DNA from: Bacteroidia bacterium
GTDB lineage: Bacteria > Bacteroidota > Bacteroidia > J057
Reading direction: 5' to 3'
Assembly: GCA_041391665.1 (NCBI GenBank)
Contig: JAWKNO010000002.1
Location: 992,001-1,056,000 of the forward strand
Length of the DNA stretch: 64,000 bases
Position numbers and translations under genes: made by a program
Shown here: piece after piece, positions 21,541 through 30,060 of the stretch
Layout of the letters: each line of letters opens with the position of its first letter
Numbering within the stretch: position 1 is the stretch's first letter
The notes under the pieces: model-generated
Database searches by the model: none
Told to the model about the DNA's origin: nothing
Seen by the model: only the letters and a program-made list of their open reading frames with translations

Positions 21541-22887
21541 ATGAAGAAAATTTTTGTTATAGGTGCAGGTCGCTCTGCTTCTGATCTGATTGAATATCTG
21601 CTTCACGCTGCAAGGGAGAATGATTGGGAAATTACAGTAGGTGATTATTCGGAAGCTCTCGCTCAGGAAAAAACCGGTAACCATCCCCGCGGAAAAGCAA
21701 TATTTTTTGATGCCAATGATCAGGAAATGCGTCGTCAGCAACTGATGCATGCTGATCTGGTGGTTTCTTTTTTGCCGCCACATATGCATGTTCTGATTGC
21801 CCGTGATTGTCTGGAACTCGGATGCCATCTCGTTACAGCTTCCTATCTGTCTCCGGAGATTGCAGCCATGGATGAGCAGGCAAAACGAAAAGGGCTGGTT
21901 TTCCTCAATGAAATGGGCGCCGACCCTGGGATTGATCATATGAGCGCCATGCAAAATATCGATCAGATCAAAGAAATGGGGGGCAAATTGCTGGCGTTTA
22001 AGTCCTACTGTGGTGCATTGGTCGCACCTGAATCCAATGATAATCCCTGGGGGTATAAATTTACCTGGAGTCCGATGAATATCATTGTCGCAGGCCAACA
22101 TACCGCCCGTTTTATTGAAAGGGGAAAACGCCGGTATATACCTTACCACCGGTTGTTTTCTTCTACGCAGGCCATTGAAATTCCCGGCTGTGGCACTTTC
22201 GAAGCCTATGCCAACCGCGACTCATTGGTTTACCGGGAAAAATACAGATTACAGGATCTTCCCACGATGTACAGGGGAACCCTGCGTTATCCCGGCTTTT
22301 GCGAAGCATGGAACGCGCTGGTCAAATTGGGAATTACGGATCCTTCTTATAGTTTGCCCGATTCTTCCCGCCTTTCTTACCGGGAATGGGTCGCAGCGTA
22401 CGTGCCGGCAGCAGATGACAACGACTTTGAAAAGGCCTTAGCCGATTATCTAGAGACGATTCCCGGCAGTCCGCTCATGCAAAGGCTGGAATGGGCAGGC
22501 CTTTTTTCAGAGGAGAAAATTTCCCGGAATAATGGTACACCGGCAGAAATTCTGCTTGATCTGCTGCTCGACAAACTTTCGTTCCGGCAGACAGACACCG
22601 ATATGCTGGTCATGCTCGATTATTTTGAATACCAACTGAATGGGCGTATGTTTGCCCGGGAGTCGTCCCTTGTAGCTAAAGGATTGGACCCGCTGCATAC
22701 GGCCATTTCCCGAACGGTAGGATTGCCTGCCGCCATGGGAGTAAAATTGATTCTTCAGGAAAAGATCCGGTCTCGCGGTGTGATGCTTCCCCTTCTGCCG
22801 GAAATTTATAAACCGGTGCTGCAGGAACTCGAAAGTTTTGGAATATCGTTCGTGGAGCGGGAAAAGGAAATTTCAACGACAGTATAA
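21541..22887 (+). CDS. saccharopine dehydrogenase / reductase-like enzyme
   Basis: A 448-residue protein with an N-terminal Rossmann motif GAGRSASDL (residues 7-15) and the LYS9-type body (FLNEMGADPGIDHMSAM, FKSYCGALVAPESNDNPWGYKFTWSP). These are the features of saccharopine dehydrogenase (glutamate-forming) type proteins, which act on saccharopine or related imine intermediates of lysine. The MlaD-like gene begins in its stop codon (TAATG), so the two are translationally coupled although the functions seem unrelated. Substrate in this organism is uncertain. Confidence 0.88.
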   Translation: MKKIFVIGAGRSASDLIEYLLHAARENDWEITVGDYSEALAQEKTGNHPRGKAIFFDANDQEMRRQQLMHADLVVSFLPPHMHVLIARDCLELGCHLVTASYLSPEIAAMDEQAKRKGLVFLNEMGADPGIDHMSAMQNIDQIKEMGGKLLAFKSYCGALVAPESNDNPWGYKFTWSPMNIIVAGQHTARFIERGKRRYIPYHRLFSSTQAIEIPGCGTFEAYANRDSLVYREKYRLQDLPTMYRGTLRYPGFCEAWNALVKLGITDPSYSLPDSSRLSYREWVAAYVPAADDNDFEKALADYLETIPGSPLMQRLEWAGLFSEEKISRNNGTPAEILLDLLLDKLSFRQTDTDMLVMLDYFEYQLNGRMFARESSLVAKGLDPLHTAISRTVGLPAAMGVKLILQEKIRSRGVMLPLLPEIYKPVLQELESFGISFVEREKEISTTV

Positions 22888-23843
22888 TGAAAAACGAAAT
22901 CAGGGTAGGACTAACCGTTTTGGCAGGAATCGCCCTGCTATATCTTATGATTGCCTGGGCCAAAAGGATTCATTTTTTTGCACCCGATGAGACATTATAT
23001 CAAATAAAGTTTGACCAGGTAAGTGGCCTGCTTGAAGGAGATGCGGTGAATGTAAGAGGATATCTCGCGGGCAGGGTAGTGGATATTCACCCTGAACAGG
23101 ATTTTATGACAGTATCGGTTAGCATTGACCAGCGGGTACAATTGTTTCAGGATGCACATGCGGAGATTCGGATCAAAGAACTTCTGGGAGGAAAAATGAT
23201 TGAAATATTTCCGGGAAATGAGCGGATACCCTTTGACTTGAGTCAGTTTATTCCCGGTAAAACTTCCCCCGATTTTGCAAGTGCGTTTTCGGGTTTTGGG
23301 GAAATAACCGGTAGTGTTGATATGGCCGGAATAAACCGGATTATTGGCCGGATGGATACCCTTATGGGCAATATCCAGGCCTTTATGGGGCAAATGGATT
23401 CACGGGAAATCTCGAAACTTACCGCAGATTTCTCCACCACGGCCACCAACCTGAATTTGTTGCTTTCAGATTTGCGAAGAAGTGGTCTGATCAATTCTGT
23501 AGATACTACACTTACCGCAGTGAATCATCTCATGGGAAAAACCGAGCCCCTGTTGACCCAACTCGAAGCAGTTTCCCGCTCTGCCGAATCCACGCTTGTT
23601 CCCCGCGCAGACTCATTGCTCGGACAAATGGAAACCACACTGAATAACCTGAACAAAACCATGAGCGCCGTGAATGGTGTGATGGAAGGCCTCAATGATG
23701 ACAATAGTATCGCCGGAAGAGTGCTGAGCGATCCGAAGTTATCCGCACAACTGGATACCACTTTGTACAATCTTAATAAAGTATTGGAACAAATCCACTC
23801 TAAAAGGGTGATTGTAGGGCTGAGAAGGAAAAAGAGCGAATAG
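22887..23843 (+). CDS. MCE/MlaD-family lipid transport protein
   Basis: A 318-residue protein: one N-terminal membrane helix (VGLTVLAGIALLYLMIAWA, about residues 7-25), an MCE domain (about 40-115, with DQVSGLLEGDAVNVRGYLAGRV), then a helical coiled region rich in N, T and L that likely forms a pore-like hexameric tube. MlaD-like proteins carry phospholipid between membranes. The usual partner genes (MlaE permease, MlaF ATPase) are not adjacent. It shares the stop-start overlap with the preceding gene and is convergent with the amidase gene 12 bp away. Confidence 0.92.
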   Translation: MKNEIRVGLTVLAGIALLYLMIAWAKRIHFFAPDETLYQIKFDQVSGLLEGDAVNVRGYLAGRVVDIHPEQDFMTVSVSIDQRVQLFQDAHAEIRIKELLGGKMIEIFPGNERIPFDLSQFIPGKTSPDFASAFSGFGEITGSVDMAGINRIIGRMDTLMGNIQAFMGQMDSREISKLTADFSTTATNLNLLLSDLRRSGLINSVDTTLTAVNHLMGKTEPLLTQLEAVSRSAESTLVPRADSLLGQMETTLNNLNKTMSAVNGVMEGLNDDNSIAGRVLSDPKLSAQLDTTLYNLNKVLEQIHSKRVIVGLRRKKSE

Positions 23844-23855
23844 GCCCGATAAAAA

Positions 23856-25088
23856 TCATTTCCCTTCGGCATCCTGTACCAGGCCGTCAAATAACCAATT
23901 GGCCATGAGTTGCCGGTTTGCTTCTACTACCAGCCGCGACTGATCCGTTCGGTTTTTGATATTACCCAGTTCAATATAAACTGCGGTGGGCAAGGTTTCC
24001 CTGAGCATATGAAGGTCTCTGGGGGTAACTTTCCCTTCATACCCTCTTCCCTTGCGAAACTCGTCATATTTGGCTTTAATCATGTCATACAAAGTGGTCG
24101 CAAAGGTTTTACTTTCTATATCATCTACCCGATGATAAAAATACATGTCGATCTGCTCTGTGCGGTCATCCGAATCAACATGTATAATTACCAGCCGCTG
24201 ATAGCGTACGCCCTGATTCTGGTTTTTTTCAAAAAGCATATTCACCTGGTCGGAGCGTTGGAAAAGCCGGTCTGATTGCCCGGCGGGAATTCTCTGATCT
24301 ACCCAAAGCGTTTCGTCCTTGTCGCAGGGAAGGATTTCCCCTTCGCGGATGCCGTCATTTTCATCACGGGTGATGATATACACCGTCGCCCCGTGGGCGA
24401 GGAGGCTGCGGGACAATCGCAACCCTACGTCGTAAGCGTATTCGTCTTCACACAGACTGTGAGAATTGTAAGTGCCAATAGCCCCGGGATCAGGACCGCC
24501 GTGCCCACTTACGATATAAAATACTTTTCCGCTAAGCCGGGTACTTTCGAGGGGAACCCGTGAATATTTTTCCCCGAAAATATCGTAAGTACCTCTGAGC
24601 GGTACGCCTTTCGCAGGTTTGTTCAAAGTAGCGGTTTGGGTAATGGCCGCTGCTTCCACCTCCTCCAAAGGTACTGACTCATTTTTGCAGTACATCATGT
24701 GATAGGGCACCCAAAGTTCTTTGTTATCTCGGTAATCGCCGGTTTTTAAGCCAGACTTCACCATAACCTCGTTGTACCTTTGTACTTCCTCAGCCCATGG
24801 AAGATCGTTGACTCCGGTGGTTGTCCGAATACTTTTTCCATTATAGGTATAAAGAAAAATAGGGAGTTTGTACTCCCGTCCGTTTTGTAATCCCTGATTT
24901 TTTTTCAGTCCGTTGATTTTCCTGAATTGTTCAATGTTGCACGGGGTTTTTGCTTTGTATTTGTCCAGAATGGAATATACGCCGTCTCCCGGTCCGGCCA
25001 TGGCCTGAACATATTCTGGCGCGTTTCCGTGCACTTTTGCGAAGAAAAATGTCAATAGTAAAAGAAAGAAGATCCTGTATAACCGCAT
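23856..25088 (-). CDS. secreted N-acetylmuramoyl-L-alanine amidase (Amidase_3)
   Basis: A 410-residue protein from the ATG of MRLYRIFFLL; in-frame upstream codons were not chosen because this start opens a clean signal peptide (RIFFLLLLTFFFAKVHG). A LysM-like region follows (GDGVYSILDKYKAKTPC, FRKINGLKKNQGLQNGREYKLP). The C-terminal catalytic domain has VSGHGGPDPGAIG (zinc His), CEDEYAYDVGLRL (Glu ligand), a second zinc His in VIIHVDSDD and the catalytic-type Glu in VYIELGNIKN. It cuts peptidoglycan in the periplasm, e.g. at cell division. Confidence 0.9.
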   Translation of the reverse strand: MRLYRIFFLLLLTFFFAKVHGNAPEYVQAMAGPGDGVYSILDKYKAKTPCNIEQFRKINGLKKNQGLQNGREYKLPIFLYTYNGKSIRTTTGVNDLPWAEEVQRYNEVMVKSGLKTGDYRDNKELWVPYHMMYCKNESVPLEEVEAAAITQTATLNKPAKGVPLRGTYDIFGEKYSRVPLESTRLSGKVFYIVSGHGGPDPGAIGTYNSHSLCEDEYAYDVGLRLSRSLLAHGATVYIITRDENDGIREGEILPCDKDETLWVDQRIPAGQSDRLFQRSDQVNMLFEKNQNQGVRYQRLVIIHVDSDDRTEQIDMYFYHRVDDIESKTFATTLYDMIKAKYDEFRKGRGYEGKVTPRDLHMLRETLPTAVYIELGNIKNRTDQSRLVVEANRQLMANWLFDGLVQDAEGK

Positions 25089-25140
25089 TTGTTGGGTTGT
25101 TTCTCGTAGCCAAAATATAAAAAATCTATTTATTTCCAGC

Positions 25141-25803
25141 ATGAAGCATACCATTCAAAAATATCTGTCTGTTTTGTTTCAACTGACAATCATGATCGCC
25201 GCTCCGTTCTGGCTCATCATCAGGGGGTCTGTGTACTTGTACGAACATCATCACTGGTATCACTGGCTGGCGATTTTGTTGATGTTTATCCTGGCATTTG
25301 CAGTGATCATGATTTACTTCGTAATGATCTGGCAATGGTTTACCGGAACGAAAACCTTGGACAAAAGCGCGTTGAAAATCAAAGCATGGCTGGCTGCGGG
25401 CCTGTTGGTTTTTTATGGAGGGTATACCTTGATCAACCTCTCCGGGGCCAATGCCAAAACTGAAAAGGTCAGAAAAGAGTTTTCCTCTTTGCATCCGCTT
25501 CTGCGGATGTCGGCCGGTACCCTCCTCCTGCTGGACCAGTCGGTGCTCATCACGGATCTCTCCCGGGTAAAGGAAGATTACCATGCGATGGGATTGAAAA
25601 CTGGAAAAAATTCTCTTCATTACAAACAAAAAGATGGTTACGTTCATGCCATGGATCTTCGTACAAAAGGTCACGGAGAAATCAGAAATAAATTGCTTCA
25701 ATTATATTTTATCCTGATGGGATTTAATACCTTGCGTCACTCCGGGACAGCAGATCATTTGCATATCTCGCTGTCATCCAGAGACAAACCCGGAGTGATA
25801 TAA
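25141..25803 (+). CDS. membrane-anchored M15-like peptidase domain protein
   Basis: A 220-residue protein with three membrane helices (about residues 10-30, 40-62, 80-100) followed by a periplasmic domain. The domain keeps the D-Ala-D-Ala carboxypeptidase/VanY M15 pattern: H in SLHYKQKDGYVHAMDL and a final H-x-H in ADHLHISL, as zinc ligands His, Asp, His. The overall size is small compared with stand-alone M15 enzymes. The N-terminal membrane part is unusual. It lies divergent to the amidase gene, so the two may share control of cell-wall turnover. Confidence 0.62.
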   Translation: MKHTIQKYLSVLFQLTIMIAAPFWLIIRGSVYLYEHHHWYHWLAILLMFILAFAVIMIYFVMIWQWFTGTKTLDKSALKIKAWLAAGLLVFYGGYTLINLSGANAKTEKVRKEFSSLHPLLRMSAGTLLLLDQSVLITDLSRVKEDYHAMGLKTGKNSLHYKQKDGYVHAMDLRTKGHGEIRNKLLQLYFILMGFNTLRHSGTADHLHISLSSRDKPGVI

Positions 25804-25815
25804 AAGGAAATAATT

Positions 25816-26661
25816 ATGCATATTTTTAACACAAATGAGGGCATTCTGGTTCGCCTGAAGACGGGCGACTTTCTATTCTCCCATATCAGTTGGGACACAT
25901 TTATCAACCGGGACAATCTGCGCGCAGAGGTTTTGAAAGCCGTGCTTCAGATGACACCGGTGTCAGATGGCGATCAACGTATCGCAAATGGACTGCTGGC
26001 ACCGATCGGAACACAGGAAGTATGGGCTTCAGGCGTTACCTACTTTCGCAGCCGGGTTGCACGTATGGAGGAAGCAGAAGCTGCCGGTGGGGGCGATTTT
26101 TACGACCGGGTATATTATGCTGACCGGCCGGAATTATTTTTTAAGGCAACAGCTTCCCGTGTTGCGGGTTCTGGGACAGAGGTGTACATTCGGAGAGATT
26201 CGGTCTGGGATGTGCCCGAGCCGGAACTCACCCTGATGATATCCTCTTCTGGCAAAATCATTGGTTATACCATCGGCAACGATATGAGTTCGCGGAGCAT
26301 AGAAGGTGAAAATCCGCTGTATCTGCCACAGGCAAAGTCCTATGAGCGTTGTGCGGGTTTAGGTCCTTGTATCTATGTGCCAGAACAACCGCTTGACGCC
26401 GAGACACCCGTCTCTATAGAAATTTTGCGGATGAATCAGGTCGTTTTCTCCGGAGATATTACCCTTTCTCAAATGAAGCGAAACCCGGAAGAACTGGCCG
26501 GCTGGCTGTACCGCGAATGTGAATTCCCGACAGGCTGTCTGTTGATGACCGGTACAGGGATTGTTCCTGACAGCGACTTTACGCTACAGCCCGGAGATAT
26601 TGTCAACATTACCATTGGGGCAATCGGTACACTTTCCAATGTAGTCGCCAGGAAAAAATAA
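25816..26661 (+). CDS. fumarylacetoacetate hydrolase family protein
   Basis: A 281-residue cytoplasmic FAH-fold enzyme. Metal-binding residues fit the family: DVPEPEL (Glu, Glu), GNDMSSRSIEG (Asp) and the RVAGSGTEVYI region. The N-terminal region (GVTYFRSRVARMEEA) and the SYERCAGLGPC segment resemble 2-keto-3-deoxy-sugar-acid dehydratases (XylX/KdxD-like). Together with the following secreted sugar dehydrogenase this fits sugar acid breakdown; the exact substrate is inferred only. Starts 12 bp after the M15-like gene. Confidence 0.88.
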   Translation: MHIFNTNEGILVRLKTGDFLFSHISWDTFINRDNLRAEVLKAVLQMTPVSDGDQRIANGLLAPIGTQEVWASGVTYFRSRVARMEEAEAAGGGDFYDRVYYADRPELFFKATASRVAGSGTEVYIRRDSVWDVPEPELTLMISSSGKIIGYTIGNDMSSRSIEGENPLYLPQAKSYERCAGLGPCIYVPEQPLDAETPVSIEILRMNQVVFSGDITLSQMKRNPEELAGWLYRECEFPTGCLLMTGTGIVPDSDFTLQPGDIVNITIGAIGTLSNVVARKK

Positions 26662-26746
26662 AAACAATCAATCAATCAGAGGGTTTTGTCTGTTAAAGTA
26701 GTTTTATATATAGCCTGGCTTCCGGGCTTCACTGTAATGCTGTTTG

Positions 26747-28600
26747 ATGATGAAATATTTACTTTTTCCTCTGATTTTGATCGGTTTCGGATCAATGTCT
26801 CTTTTTGCGCAGCCAACGCTTGTGTTGGATCCTTTTGCCAATGGGTTTACTCAGCCGGTAGATATTGCCCATTCGGGTGACAGCCGACTATTTGTCGTTC
26901 AAAGGAATGGCTATATTTTTATTGTCGATTCCGCAGGAAATGTAAATCCTACCCCATTTCTGGATATAGATGCGAGAGTCTTATCTACGGGTGGTTCGGA
27001 GCGGGGATTGCTGGGGCTCGTTTTCCACCCGCAGTATCCTTCGACCCCTTATTTTTATGTGGATTATATCAATAGCAACGGAGACACCCGGGTTTCCCGT
27101 TTTTCGGTTACAGCAAATCCTGATTCTGCCGATCCCAACAGTGAGGTGATTCTCCTTACCGTTAGTCAGCCGTATTCAAATCACAACGGTGGCGACCTGG
27201 CTTTTGGTCCGGATGGCTATTTGTATATTTCTTTTGGAGATGGTGGAAGTGGCGGAGACCCTCAAAATAATGGACAGACGACTTCTTCTCTGCTGGGGAA
27301 AATTCTCCGCCTGGATGTGAATCAGGGAAATTCATATGCTATCCCCCCAACCAATCCATTTGTGCATGTGCCCAATATCAATGATGAGATATGGGCGTAT
27401 GGCCTCCGAAATCCCTGGCGGTTTAGCTTTGATCGACTTACCGGAGATATGTGGATCGGCGATGTCGGGCAAAACCAATACGAAGAAATTGATTTTCAGC
27501 CTGCAACCTCCCCCGGTGGCGAAAACTATGGCTGGCGGTGTTTTGAAGGTACGCACAACTTCAATCAAAGCGGATGTGGTAGCACCGGATTCGAATTTCC
27601 CGTTTTTGAATATGCTCACAGCGGGGCCAACGGCTGTTCCGTAACTGGCGGGTTTGTCTATCGGGGAAGCAACTATTCGGCCATGTATGGCTATTATGTT
27701 TTTGCCGACTATTGCTCGGGTAGATTCTGGACGATTTACCCGGATACCACAGCTGTTTCCGGCTGGATGATTACCGACCATGGGGTGCTTTCTCCGACAT
27801 ACAATATAGGTTCTTTTGGAGAAAATGTTGACGGGGAAATATTTGTTGCCGGAACGGGCAATGGTATTATTTACCAATTAAAAGAAAGTTGTAACGGGCT
27901 ATCGGTTTCGCTGGAAAGCGAAGATGTGAGCTGTGCCGGACTTGGAAACGGAAGTATTTCGGTTGCTGTAACCGGGGGTACCGGAAGTTATACCTATTCC
28001 TGGTCTCATGGCCCGGACTCCGCTGATTTATCCGGCCTTTTTCCCGGTACGTATTCGCTTACCGTGACAGATTCTGCTTTGTGTTCGGTTTCTGCCTCTG
28101 TAGTTGTGCAGGAGGGGATCGCAGTTGCTCCGGCAATCACCATTTCGGGCGATACGTTATGGGCCGGTTCGGGGGTATCCTTTCAGTGGTATCAGGACAG
28201 TGTTGCCATTCCGGGAGCAAATGATTCACTGTATGTAGCTGCTGATTCGGGTAAATATTATGTAGAGGTAACCGATATCAATGGCTGTACCGGAAGGTCG
28301 GAGGAGATCTTTTTTATACGTACCACAGTAGATATCGATATAAGCGAAATCTTCATGCGAATTACCCCTAATCCCGGAACAACATCGTTTACGCTCACTT
28401 CCGAGACCCGTTCGGCGGGCGAGGCAGCGCTGCATATTTTTGATCTGGCAGGAAGAGAATGGTATGATGGGCAAACCTTTTTTACAGCCGGATGGAACCA
28501 GTGGGAAGTAACGGTTGGAGATCTGCCTGCGGGCGTTTATATCGTTCAGTTATTGCAAAATGGCCAAATAGGCGTGCTCAGATGGGTGCGCAACGATTAG
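26747..28600 (+). CDS. secreted PQQ-type aldose sugar dehydrogenase with SprB repeat and T9SS sorting domain
   Basis: About 617 residues; start at one of two consecutive ATG codons, with a signal peptide ending near SLFAQ. Residues 25-380 form a six-bladed propeller of the glucose/sorbosone (aldose sugar, YliI-like) dehydrogenase family (GLLGLVFHPQY, HNGGDLAFGPDGYLYISFGDG, YGLRNPWRFSFD, MWIGDVGQNQYEEI). Next come a SprB-type repeat (CAGLGNGSISVAVTGGTGSY), an Ig-like segment (FQWYQDSVAIPGAN) and a type A T9SS sorting domain (ITPNPGTTSFTLTSE...LPAGVYIVQL). It should be exported by T9SS and attached to the cell surface, oxidising aldoses. Confidence 0.92.
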   Translation: MMKYLLFPLILIGFGSMSLFAQPTLVLDPFANGFTQPVDIAHSGDSRLFVVQRNGYIFIVDSAGNVNPTPFLDIDARVLSTGGSERGLLGLVFHPQYPSTPYFYVDYINSNGDTRVSRFSVTANPDSADPNSEVILLTVSQPYSNHNGGDLAFGPDGYLYISFGDGGSGGDPQNNGQTTSSLLGKILRLDVNQGNSYAIPPTNPFVHVPNINDEIWAYGLRNPWRFSFDRLTGDMWIGDVGQNQYEEIDFQPATSPGGENYGWRCFEGTHNFNQSGCGSTGFEFPVFEYAHSGANGCSVTGGFVYRGSNYSAMYGYYVFADYCSGRFWTIYPDTTAVSGWMITDHGVLSPTYNIGSFGENVDGEIFVAGTGNGIIYQLKESCNGLSVSLESEDVSCAGLGNGSISVAVTGGTGSYTYSWSHGPDSADLSGLFPGTYSLTVTDSALCSVSASVVVQEGIAVAPAITISGDTLWAGSGVSFQWYQDSVAIPGANDSLYVAADSGKYYVEVTDINGCTGRSEEIFFIRTTVDIDISEIFMRITPNPGTTSFTLTSETRSAGEAALHIFDLAGREWYDGQTFFTAGWNQWEVTVGDLPAGVYIVQLLQNGQIGVLRWVRND

Positions 28601-28712
28601 AAGTATAAGGGGCAGCTGTAAACATTGACGGTCTGGGAAAATGAATACCTGCACGCGGCTTTGAAGAAAGTCGGAAAAGTCCGATATTGAACAAACCCAA
28701 ACCCTTTGTCGA

Positions 28713-30056
28713 ATGAAAAATCAGATAAACCGCAGGTCATTTATCAAAACTTCTGCAGCAGCCGGCGTAACCGCAGGTATTGCTGCCAGCCCCTTTCAGA
28801 TTTTTGCTAAAGGCATGCCCAGCAAAAAAATCGTAGTTGCCATCATGGGTCTCCGAAGTCGGGGGCATGCGCTTACCCAAAATTTTGCCGCGCAGCCCGA
28901 CTGCGAAATTGCCTATCTGGTTGATGTGGATGAGCGCTATTTTGAGCCAGCAATCGAAGGGATGTCTGAATACCAGAAAAAACGCCCCAAACTTGAAAAG
29001 GATATACGCAAAGTCCTGGAAGATAAAAATGTAGATGCGATTGCCATTGCCGCTCCCGACCACTGGCATGCGCCGGCTGCGATTATTGGCTGTCAGGCTG
29101 GTAAACATGTGTATGTCGAAAAACCCTGTAGCCACAATCCGCAGGAAGGCGAATGGCTGGTCGCCGCATCGCGCAAATACAACCGTATGGTGCAAATGGG
29201 TAATCAGCGCCGGACCTGGCCCAATATGCAGCAATGTATCCGCGAAATTCATTCCGGTATAATTGGAAGGGTGTATTACAGCAAAGGCTGGTACGCAAAC
29301 AACCGTGCCCCGATTGGATTTGGAAAACAAACCGCCGTACCAGACTACCTGGATTTTGACCTCTGGCAGGGGCCAGCACCGCGTCGGCCTTTCCAGGACA
29401 ATATTCACCCCTACAACTGGCACTGGTTCTGGCACTGGGGTACCGGTGAGTCGCTCAACAATGGTACGCACATGCTTGACCTGATGCGCTGGGGTATGCA
29501 GTTGGACTACCCCTCAAGGGTTGTTTCCACTGGCGGAAGATATCATTATAAAGATGACTGGCAGACGCCAGATACACAGGTCATCAGTTTTGATTTTGAG
29601 GAAGGGAAATCCATGACCTGGGAAGGCCGGAGCTGTAATGGCTATCAGCCCGAAAATACCGGAGCGGGGGTAATCTTTTACGGCGAAGGCGGAACGATTG
29701 TCGTCAGGGGAAATGATACCTATACGGTGTATGACAACAGCAGTCAGGCGAAGATCATCAAAGATGTAAAACAGGACGATTCCCCCGACCAAACCACCAA
29801 CACTATGGGCCCCGGCATGCGCTATGATTCCCCGCATATTGCCAATTTCCTCTCAGCAATCAGAGATGGCAGCCCGCTTAATAGCGAAATTGAAGGCGGA
29901 TTCAAAAGTACCCTGCTTTGCCAGCTTGGCAATATCGCCCAGCGTACCGGCCGTGTACTGAATATCGACCAGCGCAACGGGCATATCATCGGTGATCCGC
30001 AGGCGATGGAACTTTGGGGCAGAACGTATGAACCTGGGTGGGAAATAAAGGTCTAA
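28713..30056 (+). CDS. Tat-exported Gfo/Idh/MocA family oxidoreductase
   Basis: A 447-residue protein with a twin-arginine signal (NRRSFIKTSAAAGVTAG, residues 6-22). The NAD(P)-binding Rossmann half includes VAIMGLRSRGHALTQNFA and AAPDHWHAPAAI; CVEKP-type sequence appears as YVEKPCSHNP. The C-terminal Gfo/Idh/MocA domain follows (QMGNQRRTWPNMQQC, GESLNNGTHMLDLMRWG). Tat export implies folding with bound NAD(P) before transport; such proteins occur in glycan-degrading Bacteroidota. It is followed 4 bp later by the PSD1/DUF1553 protein, so the three genes form an operon. Confidence 0.93.
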   Translation: MKNQINRRSFIKTSAAAGVTAGIAASPFQIFAKGMPSKKIVVAIMGLRSRGHALTQNFAAQPDCEIAYLVDVDERYFEPAIEGMSEYQKKRPKLEKDIRKVLEDKNVDAIAIAAPDHWHAPAAIIGCQAGKHVYVEKPCSHNPQEGEWLVAASRKYNRMVQMGNQRRTWPNMQQCIREIHSGIIGRVYYSKGWYANNRAPIGFGKQTAVPDYLDFDLWQGPAPRRPFQDNIHPYNWHWFWHWGTGESLNNGTHMLDLMRWGMQLDYPSRVVSTGGRYHYKDDWQTPDTQVISFDFEEGKSMTWEGRSCNGYQPENTGAGVIFYGEGGTIVVRGNDTYTVYDNSSQAKIIKDVKQDDSPDQTTNTMGPGMRYDSPHIANFLSAIRDGSPLNSEIEGGFKSTLLCQLGNIAQRTGRVLNIDQRNGHIIGDPQAMELWGRTYEPGWEIKV

Positions 30057-30060
30057 GCTG

